From Diphasiastrum complanatum (taxonomy: Eukaryota; Streptophyta; Lycopodiopsida; Lycopodiales; Lycopodiaceae), in assembly GCA_029204225.1 (NCBI GenBank), contig CM055113.1:5242647-5306646 (forward strand): DNA of 64,000 nt, read 5' to 3'. Of this stretch, positions 9,994 to 22,544 are shown in pieces; positions within the stretch are counted from its first letter, which is position 1; every line of letters begins with the position of its first letter. Made by a program: the position numbers and the translations under genes. Under the pieces are notes generated by a model. That model had not been told where the DNA came from. It searched no databases and saw only the letters and a list, made by a program, of their open reading frames with translations.

Positions 9994-12080
9994 TGGAAAC
10001 AACAGATCCAATCCAATACCACCACCACTATTGACGAGTTGCCTGAAATGCCCTTACATCTAACCAATCCACTCAGCGAACGAGGCAACATCAAAATCCC
10101 AGCTACCCATCATCAATCCCGTGAAGTTTTAGCAGTACTCGATGGAGGTTTCGAGATTAATATCATTGCCACATCCCTCATGATGGAATGGAATCTGAGA
10201 GACAAGCTAGCCAAACCTACTTGTCAGCTTCGAATGACTGATCAAAGTGTGGTCCGACCTACAGGTTTCCTTCCGCACGTGCTGATCAAACTAGGAGGTC
10301 TCAAGTTTTCTGTTGATCTTGTAGTACTTGATATTCCCAATAATGCCTATTCTTATGAATTACTACTTGGTCGTCTGTGACTCACCAATGCACGAGTCGT
10401 TCATGACTAGAGCAAAGGCCGAGTCGCTTTTGGTAATTGTGACAGTTTTGTCACCATTAACTCAACGGGTAAACTCAAACCTGCACGCATCCATGACGAG
10501 GGATCCTCAACCACCAACTCAGTATTTGAGCCATACCAGTCCAGCCATGAAAAGGGTCATTATGTTAAACCTACTAATATCATAAACTGGAGTCACAGTC
10601 TAGCTACCATTGATTGTGTGAATGTCGATTACTATGCTCAACATCAGGATAATTGTACCTCTCCACACCCGATCAATCACGACCAATTATCTAATTTGGA
10701 TACACCCATCATCAATATCAATTTTATTGATATTCTTCCACACCATGATGAGTTGCTAAATGTTGCATGGCTATCTACTAATGAATCAGACGATTTATTC
10801 GTTGATGACGAGAACGTCTTACGAATTTAGAATTGCCCAGAAGATATGGACATTTTTGATATTCAGATCCTCAACTATATGGAAGCACTTCCTCCAAAGA
10901 CCTATCCGCAACATGCTTCCAAGGTGGAATTCGTTGCCAAGGTTGCATTTGAAAAACCTGAGACAAAATTTTACCGTCCCAAACGCCCACACTATCCATG
11001 GGATCTCTGTGAGGAGGAGACTATCTTTCAAATTGATAACGAGATCCTCCATGACATACCAACTGTCTCTCTACCACCAAAACCTCAACCACGTGGTCAT
11101 ACTATGAAAGTGAAAATGAAAAAACCACTTCAAATTCAACCGCCGGGTGACCTCACAATTGTTCGGGAAGTTCCTGAAATTTCATCTAGCCCTACACCAG
11201 TCCCCGAAAAAGTACCATCTCGGCAAGATAAAGGCAAGGCCCCCCTCGAATCTCCAGCCCATGATGTTCCTGCATACTTTAAGGACTATACGATCGAGGA
11301 TGTCACGAGCAAATTACCCCAAGCTCAACGTGAGCCCACTGGTAATTCACCCTACGAAGGCCCTGCACAAACCATAACCCTTTTCCTGAGTGAGCCAAAT
11401 GATACCAACAAATATCTTGTCCACGTCGAAGCTCATCTCAATCGCAAACAACGAAGACTGCTTGAAAAGCTCCTACGAAAATATTGACATATCTTTGCCT
11501 GGACCTATAAAGACATGAAAGGCATCTCACCCCAAGTAGTTGTGCATCGTATCCCACTTAAACTGGGTGCGAGGCCCACTGCGAGTCGTCCATACAAATG
11601 CAATCCCATTTATAAGGCCAATATCAAAGAAGAATTACAACACCTTTTAGACGCGAGATTTCTCTATGAAATTGAGCATACTGAGTGGGTCTCCCCAATT
11701 GTCATCGCCCCAAGAAAAATGGAAAACTCCAGATCTGTGTCAATTTTAAGAAACTTAACGCCGTCACTGAACGTGATCATATTCCACTACCTTTCAGAGA
11801 ATCCATCCTAGAAAGGCTAGCAGGAAATGAGGATTACTCCTTCTTAGATGGCTTTAGCGGATATAATATGATCCAAATCGCTGAAGAAGATCAACACAAA
11901 ACCGCCTTTGCAGCATAATGGGGAACCTTCTGGTGGAAAGTCATGTCTTTTGGTCTCTGCAATGCTACTCGCACCTTCCAACGTGTTATGCAAGCGGACT
12001 TTTCTCAGTAGATGGGCGATACCTTAGAAGTTTACTTGGACAATTTAGGAGCACATTTCGAAGAAATACGTCATCTGTCT
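9994..12080 (+). pseudogene. pol: G1 gypsy pol: protease and truncated reverse transcriptase
   Basis: The frame continues directly from gag. An aspartic protease motif VLDGGFEINII (VLDGGSGINII in the sister copy) starts near 10,129. A long linker leads to RT with KYxHIFAWTYKDMKGI, HRIPL, SPIVIAPRK, then after a frameshift near 11,718 VNFKKLNAV, FLDGFSGYN and MSFGLCNA. The YxDD catalytic box reads VYLDNL, with the second Asp replaced by Asn, as in the inverted copy. At least five stops interrupt it (9,994; 10,378; about 10,408; 10,828; 11,485); each is CAG, CGA or TGG in the sister copy. RNase H and integrase are missing because the G2 LTR starts at 12,080. Confidence 0.85.
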
Positions 12081-12737
12081 GTGCGCATAGTTATTTGATT
12101 GATTAGTTAAAAGTTAATAAAATGACTTTAGGCCTTTTTGCCAGACTTTTAATGTCGCAGGGCCTAAATGTCAAGTTAGTGAATAAAGTTGGGTTTCCCT
12201 CCAATTTTGATGGTTCCCACACTTTTTTTAATTTGAATAAAAAGAGAGGCAAGGCTGGACCAATAGGATTCAGAGGCCAGGGTCCTCCTCTCTACTATAA
12301 AAAGGGACCAACTCGAGTTTCTCCTCATGTTCATTTCCTCATTTCAATAAAGCATATTGGTTCTCTTTAGGAATGGATTGATGAATGTCCTTGCTCTTCC
12401 TTTCTTCTCCTCCATTTCTCATGCTTTCTTTGGATTTTGCTAATTGTTGGATCTGATCATTATTGGGATTGCTATTTCTTATGCTTTTTGTGGGAGAGAA
12501 AGGGAGAGAGAGAAGAGTAAGTTTCTATCATTGTTGTGGATTTAGGGTTAATGGAAGTAGGGTTAATGGATGAAGTGTTAATGGATGTTAGTGTTAGATC
12601 CTCCATTCATGTTAAAATCTGAACTATACTATCGCTCTCATGGGAACGAACCTACGCGTGACAACTAACTCTGTCTCTTTGATGCTAGATTGACTAGATC
12701 TTGGATTCAAGTTAGGCAAGGAAAGAAACCCACTACA
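12080..12737 (+). mobile_element. G2 gypsy 5' LTR
   Basis: It starts TGTGCGCATAG inside the G1 RT frame and ends ACTACA before a PBS, giving about 658 bp with TG...CA ends. A matching but inverted partial LTR lies at 38,578-39,121. The two sit at different points of G1, so they are separate events. A short tandem of gggttaatgga/agtgttaatgga occurs near 12,548-12,590. Confidence 0.75.
12259..12304 (+). promoter_or_regulatory. G2 LTR promoter (CCAAT and TATA boxes)
   Basis: CCAAT at about 12,260 and TATAAAAAG at 12,296-12,304 are 36 bases apart, placing a start near 12,325-12,335. The inverted LTR keeps the TATA element near 38.9 kb. Confidence 0.55.
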
Positions 12738-12741
12738 ATTT

Positions 12742-12760
12742 TGGTGCCGTTGCTGGGGAG
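12742..12760 (+). other. G2 primer-binding site
   Basis: TGGTGCCGTTGCTGGGGAG lies four bases after the LTR end and has the usual plant gypsy PBS form. Confidence 0.7.
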
Positions 12761-13832
12761 CTACGCCACTTTTTCAGTTTGTAGCATGTTTGGCTGATGG
12801 TTAGCTTGCATTAGGCATCTTGTCGTGGCATGAATAGTGTTAAATTTTCATTTTAGGATTAGTTTGGGATTGATTTTGCTTGATTTGAGTGGATTTGCTT
12901 GTTTAAAATCTAATCTGATTATTAAACAAGGAAAGCTATTCAGATCACCAATCTTAAGATCCATTTGGATCTGAGATATCAGAGAAAATAACAAAAATCG
13001 GTCAAATGTACCAAATTTGGTCAAAAAGAGACAAAAAGCGAGCTCAAAACTTTTTACCCTCTTTCTGGAAACCTTCGCCGAGTTGCAGACACCTTCGGTT
13101 TTGTCTACAAAACCTTTAGTTCGAAGGGAGAAGATTAATTCCCAGCAGATTTCCATAAACATCAGAAAACCCACCAAAAAAACACCAAAAATTATCAAAA
13201 CCCTAAAAAAGCAAAACAAGAACCTTCGCCCGATTCACTGTGCTTAGATGTGATTCAGATCTATCTACTGCCAGGTCGGCAAAGAATAATACCAAAAATA
13301 GAAAGGTTTTCAGAGGATCAGTTGTCATATTGTCATATTTTTGCCAAAAAAGGTCACTTTTTTGCAAAAATACCAGTATTACTCTTGATCCTTTGCCAGA
13401 ACCTTCGCCGAATTTCCAGAACATTCTATCTATAGTAAACTACTATTTTTGAGTTCGACAAAGATTCTTCTTAATCAGATCACAAAAATCTTGATTTTTC
13501 CCCTTGCCATATTACAAAAACAGTATTTGCTTGTGTCAGAAACCTTTGTCCGGTTGTCTATAGTTTTATCTGTGTCAGATCTTTCATCTGAGAAGTCGGC
13601 AAAGGTTATTTCCCAAGAAATCGCCAGAAAAATTTTCAGAGAGTTTTTATCCCAAAATAGCACTGTTGAACCTTCGCCGAGACAACCTTCACCTAGAGAA
13701 CCTTCACCAGTCCTATTTTAAGTTTATGATTTTCCAGATCAAGTCTTTGTCAAAATTTGGATCAAATCTGATATATTCAAAATTGGACTCCGAGAGATTT
13801 ATCATTTTTGAGAACTATCGATCGATCGAATT
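12761..13832 (+). other. G2 leader with repeated AACCTTCGCC motif
   Basis: No recognisable gene. AACCTTCGCC or close variants occur at about 13,070, 13,090, 13,221, 13,400, 13,541, 13,669, 13,684 and 13,699, several followed by GA. The first 230 bases recur at 63,772-64,000. The open frames here on both strands are low-complexity and do not resemble proteins. Confidence 0.65.
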
Positions 13833-15782
13833 TTGGCTAGGTTTTCATCATATAGAATCATAGTCTTGAAAAGTGGAATAGCTCCACAGGAGGTCAATCC
13901 AATTAGTGTTAGAAGAGCACCCCGATTGGATTTACCCAAATATAATGGATTAACAGATCCAGTTAGATTTCTTCATATCTATGCTGAATCCTGTGAGATC
14001 TATGGTGAGATTTATCCTCAAGATAAACTTAAGCTGTTTCCTATGGCCTTAACAATCGCAGCACAAGATTGGTACTATAACCAAGATGAAACTGAGTGTA
14101 TAGATTGGGAGGTTGTTAAACGAGCCCTTATCACACGGTTCAAACCGCGGAAGTTTATGGAAGACCCTTTCCTACTTTTAAGTAAAATTAAAATGGGAAA
14201 GCAGAAAATGGTTGAAGATTACATCGAAAGGGTGAAACGTCTTAGATCTCAATGTGAGCCTAAGCTGATTAATAAAAATATCATGATTATGTGGTTTTTG
14301 TCAGGTCAACCTAAACGGATCAGACGTGAGCTGAAACGCCATAATGAGTAAGCACTTTTGCAAAATGCGATGGATGATGCAATTCGGGAGGAGGACGAAC
14401 ATTCAGATGATGAGCCAAATGTCAGTATGTTGCCTTATACAGCAGGGCAGACTACTACGACATCCACCACTATTGCATCAACGAATGCCAATGCTACTGC
14501 AGAAATGATGCTCAATCAGTTCGAGAAACTTGGGAAGACCCAGCAGAAACAGATGGAAAAGTTGTAGTTGCAATTTGATGAGAAGATCAAAGCATTGGAA
14601 AATTTCCACGGAGAAGCAAACAAGAAATCAGTGTTTGCCATCTGTGTAATTCACATGACCATGAGACTGCCTTTTACAACTTCAACCCTCGGATAATTCA
14701 GCAATGGTATGCCCAGATGGGATATCGAGATCCACCGTATGGAGGCAATCCAGCAGCAAGACTGCGACAATCTACTCTTGGATATCCGGAACGTCTAGCG
14801 TTGCCTGCCCCACCAAAACACTCCGCTCCTCCTACCAATTTGATGGAACCAGAACCTTACGGAAGTGCTGAGCAATGGAGCTATGGTAATGATCAGGAAG
14901 TAGGATCTTCCGAATAGTATGCCATTTATGTTGCCGCTCAACAACAAGCCTCGAGAAATTGGGCTAGAGCAGCACTTGGATGCTTTGCATGTGGAAAAAA
15001 TCACAGAGTTGCAGAATGCCCAGATAAAGGAAAATCTGTAACATTATGTCGTGACTGTGGATATGGGCATTGCTATAAAGACTGTCCAACAAGACCAAAG
15101 CCACCACCAGCTATAGCACCTGTAAATTTGATAACAATTAAGCAAGGATCGGTAGCTCAGAATAAACCAAGTGCACCCTTAATGGTGGTCACCATAGCAC
15201 AAAAGCAAAAAGAATCAGTAGTGGATTCAGTACCTGCTGATTCTATACCATTGAACGATACACCAACAACATCGGGAGTCTATCCAAATCTTAATACAGA
15301 AAAACGAAGATATCAGGATATGAGATAGTGGATTAAACATCTGCAAGAAGAAGAGGAACTTGAAGCTGCTAAAGAAACAACTGAAGTTCGGTCTTCACCA
15401 TTGCAGCCCCAAAGAAATTTATGTATGAATATGAATGTTCAATTACATCATCACGAAGAACCTTTCAAGATGACTGAACCGGAAGCACTGCATACAAAAT
15501 TACTCATGAATATTTTGTCTATCAAGATCAATATTTCATTGGGAGAGTTCCTAAAGTTGGTGCCAAAAGCAAAAGAAGTCTTAGCGCAAACGTTAGCTCA
15601 AGAAGAATCAGAAGACCATCAGGAGCCATTTTTTGTGCTAGATTTGAAGAATCTAACGATGTACTCCATGTTGGAGCTGCTTGGGAAAGTGAACAAAAGA
15701 ATATCACTATGTCGATACAACATAGACAATTTTCTAAAGAAGCAGCCGTGATAGATGGCAGTTCAGGAGTTAAATGGCGCTG
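13833..15782 (+). pseudogene. gag: G2 gypsy gag and start of protease
   Basis: The gag region is clearly related to G1: LDLPKYNGLTDPVRFL, KLFPMALTIAAQDWYYN, KRALITRFKPRK, IERVKRLRSQC, GQPKRIRREL. It is interrupted by TAA at 14,349, TAG at 14,565 and a frame change before 14,717. Two zinc knuckles, CFACGKNHRVAEC and CRDCGYGHCYKDC, both have CX2CX3HX4C spacing as in G1. A second frame change near 15,700 leads to a protease start VIDGSSGV, which then ends. RT, RNase H and integrase are absent. The true gag start is not certain; the ATG given is just upstream of the conserved part. Confidence 0.8.
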
Positions 15783-16452
15783 AATCGATATTAGGAGCGA
15801 AATCTGCATAAGTACTGGAGCAAACAAGGAGGTCGTAAAATGTTCCATGTTCGGAATGAGCATTTATATAGGATTTGGCTGATGGGATGCGTGGCCATCA
15901 TAAAAATTTTCAATAATGATTGGGTATGGCTCAGGTTATGTTAACCTCAAAATCAATGCCCTTTTGATTCGTGGATATCCATAATTTTTTTTTTTTGGGC
16001 TGCGAATCGATGGGCGCATGTCTAGAAATTTGTGCCCATAAATTATGGATTTTCGTGCCAACTTTTGTCATTATGAATACTAAATGTGCATGCTTTTCAG
16101 CCCCACGTGTAGGCAATCTATTGGGCACCATTTTTTGGGACAATCAACCCGTTGAATATAGAACAAGTGTACGATTGGGATTTAGGCCCTACATCTATAT
16201 ATACAAAAGTGGCGTGAAGTCGGTTCTTTTTTCCCCTTCTTGCCTCTTTTTGCTCACATAATTTATGTTCGTTGTTCTCCGTGGTGGAGTATCGATTGAA
16301 CGCGCGTGCTTCGTTGCTGCATATTCCATCACTTCTCCTACGTGTTGAACCGATATCAGCCATAGGTCTGCTGGTGTACTACCGATATTGAATCAACATG
16401 CAGTTTTTATCATCATTTCCGTATCAATCATGTCTACGCACGTTGAAATGAT
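15783..16452. other. Unassigned sequence after truncated G2
   Basis: No gene recognised. A TATATATAC word near 16,195 followed by a pyrimidine-rich stretch might be an LTR-like promoter, but nothing confirms it. Confidence 0.4.
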
Positions 16453-16941
16453 ATGTGGATTTTTTTCTTCAGCATTACTATTTGTATATGCCTTCCTTTG
16501 CATCTTCGGAAGATAAACTTAGGGAATTTTTGGCTATCAGTGAAATTTACGCTGAACAAATTGATCACCTTATTTCCCTTTTCTTGTCTACTTTTGATAT
16601 TGATAAGTTTGTTTCTGAGAATCGTTTTCAGCTTGTTGATCTTCTTGAAATTTGGTCATGTAATTACAACCCCTCATATAGATATAGACAACTGTAGTTA
16701 TGTTCATTTTACAAATCTTGTACATTCACAACCATCTTCCAAACAAAAGCACGATAGAAAATACAAGAAATTACATGACAACTTCAAAAAAATTACTCAT
16801 TGTAGTATTCACAAAAGACAATGTCGTCTTCTTATGAAAGGCATGGCATTTATTTTTTCTGTTGAAGTACAAGAAGATGAACCCATTGGTTCATCTTCAT
16901 TAGAATTACTGAAATATCCTAGAATGCATGTTGCAAAGTAG
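16453..16941 (+). pseudogene. Unrecognised ORF pair containing a 209-bp block shared with 50.0-50.2 kb
   Basis: Two overlapping frames are open. The first (16,455-16,697) reads as an 80-residue helical, acidic peptide with no known motif. The second ends in a basic segment (KQKHDRKYKKLHDNF) followed by KRQCRLLMKGMAFIFSVE. The block 16,706-16,914 is almost identical, inverted, to 50,015-50,223, where it is preceded by a copia gag tail and followed by an acidic ORF. The sequence outside the block is unrelated at both ends here. It is therefore a recently copied fragment of something larger, whose family I do not recognise. Confidence 0.4.
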
Positions 16942-17235
16942 GTGGGAGGTAGATGGTACATGGCTTAATCTTGACTTTTATTTACATATAGTTTTTCATT
17001 GTCACAACTTGGGAATTCACCCAAGTGCAATCTTCCTAGGAAAAAGCCAAAGTATATGCCCATCTTGTTTTGCATAATAGTCATTGATTCATTGGCACTT
17101 TTTTCTAGAGGTTGCCCATCATCAATCATGGTCATTTCCATTTTTTTTTATACAGGTTGCCCATCCTCAATCACGGTCATTGGCATTTTTTTCTAGAGGT
17201 TGCCCATCGTCAATCATGGTGGATAGGGTCAAAAT
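16918..17235. repeat. Dispersed direct repeat R1, copy 1
   Basis: Matches 19,030-19,252 in the same orientation with small indels (shared words: cttttatttacatatagttttt and gttttgcataatagtcattg). Inside it, the phrase 'aggttgcccatc...caatca' is repeated three times in tandem near 17,105-17,220. The 3' ends differ. Confidence 0.7.
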
Positions 17236-17570
17236 GGTCATGACTTTAATGTCACATATATCATCATTCATAATTCAAAAATTTCCTTTACAAGTGTTGT
17301 CTTTACAAAACTTAATCTTTCCCTTATTCTATGCATTGGAGAACTTTTACATTAAATCATAAGGAATAAAGATATTTCTTGTATTGGCTAAGATAAGCCA
17401 TTTTCAAAATTATTTCAAATTTCATCTACTTAACTTATTCATGTCATGCAAAACTTCACCTTTATGTATTCAAGTCAAACAAATCTTGATACAACTCTTT
17501 TATATTGACGATTCTATTTCATCTTGCTTTTCAAAACATTCCTAGATCTACATTTAAAGCAATCCTTTGA

Positions 17571-17903
17571 TTATAATGGACAATTGATGTGATTAAGAAA
17601 AAACTCCCCTTGTTTTACTAGTATAGCCTTCAAAGATTGAATGGCCGTGACTAGTTTCGGGTTGCATGATTTTGATATGCGCAACCTTCTGGTTCCCCGC
17701 AAGTAGGCATCCAGTGTTTCATTGTCGTTAGGTTCTTCGTCATGCTGAGCATGAGTCTTTGTCTTCTTGATTCTTTCCATGCAGTACTTGTTTTTTGAAG
17801 CAAAAGGTCTTTTAAACATTGGATGAAGCTCTATGATTTGCTTACTTTTGCTTTCATATCGATGACTTTCATGCACTGGAGTATTTTGTGAAGAGCTGTC
17901 CAT
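17571..17903 (-). CDS. Unrecognised 110-residue ORF downstream of a copia PBS
   Basis: The frame starts MDSSSQNTPVHES and is basic and Ser-rich in the first half. It lies about 180 bases after a minus-strand copia-type PBS, the position where gag normally starts. I see no gag domain, zinc knuckle or other motif, so this could be a degenerate gag or chance. Confidence 0.25.
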   Translation of the reverse strand: MDSSSQNTPVHESHRYESKSKQIIELHPMFKRPFASKNKYCMERIKKTKTHAQHDEEPNDNETLDAYLRGTRRLRISKSCNPKLVTAIQSLKAILVKQGEFFLNHINCPL

Positions 17904-18083
17904 CTTTGTAGGAGCAAAAGAACCTTCTTAGTTGTAGATGGTATTTTCTTGTACTAAAGAAGTCTTATAAGGAAAAATGAAATAACAGCAGATGGGAAAT
18001 CAATTCAAGAGTAAAGATCTAGAGTTCGATGGGTTGGAATCTATAGAAACCCTCACAAGAAATTCACAAGGTATAAAACCTTA

Positions 18084-18095
18084 GCTCTGATACCA
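18084..18095 (-). other. Copia-type primer-binding site
   Basis: On the minus strand TGGTATCAGAGC is the perfect complement of the initiator-Met tRNA end used by many Ty1/copia elements. The sequence to its right on the plus strand (TGATCATAG from 18,099) fits an LTR end three bases away. The rest of the element is not recognisable. Confidence 0.6.
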
Positions 18096-18099
18096 GATT

Positions 18100-18525
18100 G
18101 ATCATAGATACTTGACGTGCAATGATGTAGAAGTCTAGGATCTTGACATGCAACTGAAAATGAGCAAGCTACAGTTACATGCAAGGGAAAATAAACAAAC
18201 TGTAGTTACATGCAAGTGCATTCATCATAGAAATGCACGCATGCAAAAGTTTTAAGATCATAACACATGCATGCAACCAGTTTTGGGGTTCCTTGGTAGT
18301 GGAAATCTTGAATCAAGGTCATAAGATCATTTTGGACAGTTCATAACCTGTAGAAGGCCAAGTTTGGAGAAGAAAGAGCTTGGTTTCATAATTAATTGTT
18401 TGTTGGATTTTTGGTGGTAGTAGTGGGGAGAGTTAGAGGAAAGGCCAAGACTGGATCATGGTGTAGATACTTCAAGATTGGAGATGCAGCACAAAAGAGA
18501 TGGTGTAGAATGATAGTGAAAGACG
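18100..18525. other. Possible minus-strand copia LTR region, no gene
   Basis: Words such as acatgcaagtgca and gcatgcaa repeat near 18,150-18,270. No coding frame is recognisable. Confidence 0.3.
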
Positions 18526-19799
<1,274 letters not shown>

Positions 19800-19890
<91 letters not shown>

Positions 19891-19891
19891 G
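19800..19891. repeat. (GA)n followed by an 11-12 G run
   Basis: About 40 GA units pass directly into poly-G. A small piece of the S-ORF module follows, so this tract belongs to the module family. Confidence 0.95.
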
Positions 19892-19896
19892 AGGTA

Positions 19897-19977
19897 GGTG
19901 AAGAATTTGTTGTGATTGTGGTGGCTTGGTGAGTTTCTTTTGTTGATAGCCATCCTGGGATGTGAATTCGTTTGAAG
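19897..19977 (-). pseudogene. S-ORF fragment S6
   Basis: Only about 80 bases remain, matching the part of the other copies that encodes NSHPRMA (reverse complement of gccatcctgggatgtgaatt). It breaks off on the right at 'tttgaag'. Confidence 0.6.
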
Positions 19978-20239
19978 CGGATCGTTTATAAGCCGTGATT
20001 CTCATAAGCGTGTCATTGTTTGCTTATTTTGTTGTGTTGTCTATCATAGGACACCTTTTGGACTTCTTTGAAGGATGAACTATACATTAAACAATGCCTA
20101 TTTTTCTCAACTTTTTGCCAGTGCTGGAAGTGCATTGAGGCGCGAACAGGTTTCAAAATTGTTCCACCATTTGGTTGCCCAAAAATGAGGGTTGTGCTGT
20201 CATCCCTAAAAGACTCAAGATTGTAGCTATGGTTGCAGG

Positions 20240-20519
20240 GTGAGTCAAGTTCTCCCCTACACCACAAGAGACGGAGTAGGATGAAGACTTCGATGCATCC
20301 GCTCGATCTCCCTTCACTATTGTAGACATAAGTGCAACCATTCCCAAGCAATATTGGGAGAAAAATGCATGGAGATCTATGAGCTATGTTATCAGAGATG
20401 TAGCCATTGTGCTGGCCTTAGCTGTAGCAACTGCAAGCATGAACAACTGGTTGTTGTGGCTAGTTTACTGGTTTGCTCAAGGCACCATATTTTGGGCACT
20501 ATGCCTAACTAGGATCTAA
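20240..20519 (+). pseudogene. Omega-3 fatty-acid desaturase N-terminal fragment
   Basis: The frame ending at 20,519 reads DEDFDASARSPF, IPKQYWEKNAWRSMSYVIRD, then a membrane segment and NNWLLWLVYWFAQGTIFWAL. This is the conserved region just before the first histidine box of plant omega-3 desaturases (FAD3/FAD7/FAD8), membrane enzymes that add the third double bond to C18 fatty acids. The reading stops after FWAL where FVLGHDCGH should follow, so all three iron-binding His boxes are missing. A TAG stop (20,277) lies upstream in frame. It is a gene fragment, probably the 3' part of exon 1, with no neighbouring exons nearby. Assignment to the family is firm; the exact member is not. Confidence 0.8.
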
Positions 20520-20607
20520 CAATGTAATTTGTGGCATCAGATCTAATTGATTAGTCATTCATAAGCTAATTATTTGGATCTCTTACAAAGAATACATGCA
20601 CAAACAA

Positions 20608-21209
20608 TTGAGGTATAGCACCTATAGAAAACTCATTCGAAATGGCTTTGAATGCTATTAATATTTGTCTTTTATAAAAGGTGTCTTTTGTTCTAATCTG
20701 GTGTTAGCTTGCAATAACATTTTAGTTGTTCTGATCCAAAAGAACACTATGGCAATGCTCATTGTAAGTTTTGGGTCGTATTCTCAACCTACAAGGTAGA
20801 GTTAGGGATCATTCTTGAAGTGCCTCTCTCCGCTATATCTATAGTGTCATGAGATCAGTGTGCCTTTTTGTAATGTTCTCATTGCAAAACACTACAATAT
20901 ATAAATATCAAATAACAACATTTTTTATCCTCCAAACTTTTTCATGAATCATTTTATTCGTAATGGGGTTACAATCCTAGAATTCGTCCGAATAGTTGAA
21001 CCACCACCCACTGAGATATATACTGATCTTCTATTATTAGGGGATAAAGTTTAGGCTCTTTGCTCCGTTTAGAGTCTATCCTCTTCATGTAGAGCAATCG
21101 AGGCTAGTGGCTTATACACTTTAGTGCCCTTCGTGCAGGGCAATATTCTATCAATCATGAGTTAATCTCTACCATACTTAAAAATTCGAGAAAATGATGG
21201 AACTATATG
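20608..21209 (+). repeat. 600-bp direct duplication, copy 1
   Basis: Near-identical to 22,835-23,434, beginning TTGAGGTATAG and ending near gatg(g)aactatat. It contains no gene. The two copies bracket a module copy. They could be LTRs, but the ends are not TG...CA and there is no PBS, so a segmental duplication is as likely. Confidence 0.85.
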
Positions 21210-21934
21210 AAGATGCTCTATGCAACATCTATAAGTCAATTCTTAAATAACTTTCAAAAGATTAGTTGCAACTTGCACCTTGAGACCCTTGAATCTATTA
21301 GATACCAATGAAAGAGGCTGAAAGCCAAACAATCTCTTTAAAATGGAAACCACAACACAAGCAGGTCAATCTTTAACATGAATGCTAAGTCCTCCTTGCA
21401 AAGCAAGGCAGGGCCAAAAGCCACCACAGGAATGCATCTGCATGTAGGAATGCACTAGAGAATCCATGCGCACATCACCACAGGAATGCATGCAGGAATG
21501 CAAGAGATAATCCATGTGCCTATCACAGACAGAGCCACCACATATAGATTATCCCTAAAATGCATTTACCTTATTAATTCATTAAAACTACGTTTATGTT
21601 TTAATTAGGTATTTGTTAAATACGTGGCAACTTCAGAAATCAGCATAAATATGAAAATAAGTAAACCAACAAAATTTCCAATTAATTATTTTAAACACAA
21701 GGACGTCTTTTTTATTGTGTTTAGAAGCAATGCCAAAACAAAAGCAAAATTTTTACAATTTTGTCCTATGCTTAAATTTGAGCTATCAGCTCAAAGAGGA
21801 TAACCATGTGGCACATTGTAAAACATAGATATGCATTAAGATCAAAGGTTGTGATTAAGATCAAAGGTTGCGATTTGATATATAATGAAACTGTATTTGT
21901 TCATGATACCTTCTAAATCAGAAACCAATCAAAA

Positions 21935-21965
<31 letters not shown>

Positions 21966-22002
21966 GTAGGTCGCTCGGCTCTCAAGAATCCCATCATCCA
22001 CC

Positions 22003-22004
<2 letters not shown>

Positions 22005-22092
<88 letters not shown>
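22005..22092. repeat. (TA)n followed by (GA)n microsatellite
   Basis: About 31 TA units then about 12 GA units, at the same module position as 4,996-5,055. Confidence 0.95.
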
Positions 22093-22097
<5 letters not shown>

Positions 22098-22119
22098 CCT
22101 CGAGCTTAAGCTAATATTG

Positions 22120-22488
22120 TCATGCACCAGCAAAGAGAGAGAAAGAGCCGTTGACGATAGAGAGGAAGAAGCCAAAGCTGCTGACAGAAAAGAGAGTGGT
22201 GAAGCATTTGTTGTTATTGTGGTAGGAGTTAGTTTCATTGATAGCCATCCTGGGATGTGAATTCGTTTGAAGAACGAGGTCAATCAGTGCTACATAATCC
22301 CTATTTTCTCTTGCCACATTAGGGGAAGAAGCACACTTGGAGAACGCAGTATAACCAAGAGCATTATCGACTTTTTTTGCCACATCAGGGGAACAAGCAA
22401 ACTTTGAGAACGTAGAAGAACGGAGAGTTGTACGTTACATTCACTTAGGACTACAGGTACAGGTGGAGCGAATCCCATCATCCACTAG
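22120..22488 (-). pseudogene. S-ORF copy S2
   Basis: The minus-strand frame has the two FSK-type repeats (CASSPNVAREN near the second), NSHPRMAINETNSYHNN and the hydrophobic end FGFFLSIVNGSFSLFAGA. A frame change before the first repeat separates it from the upstream MMGFAPPVPVV reading. It is less complete than S4. Confidence 0.45.
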
Positions 22489-22512
22489 GGGGGGGGGAAT
22501 CCCATCATCCAC

Positions 22513-22513
<1 letters not shown>

Positions 22514-22542
<29 letters not shown>
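22514..22542. repeat. Short (GA)n tract
   Basis: Equivalent to the long (GA)n at 5,453 but only about 14 units. Confidence 0.9.

Positions 22543-22544
<2 letters not shown>

Noticed and set aside
15528-15863. 111-codon ORF antisense to G2 gag/protease
   Set aside because: It is the shadow of the gag-pro coding sequence on the opposite strand.
18084-18095. tRNA gene at the copia PBS-like sites
   Set aside because: Only 12-13 bases match the tRNA end; there are no A and B boxes or cloverleaf around them.
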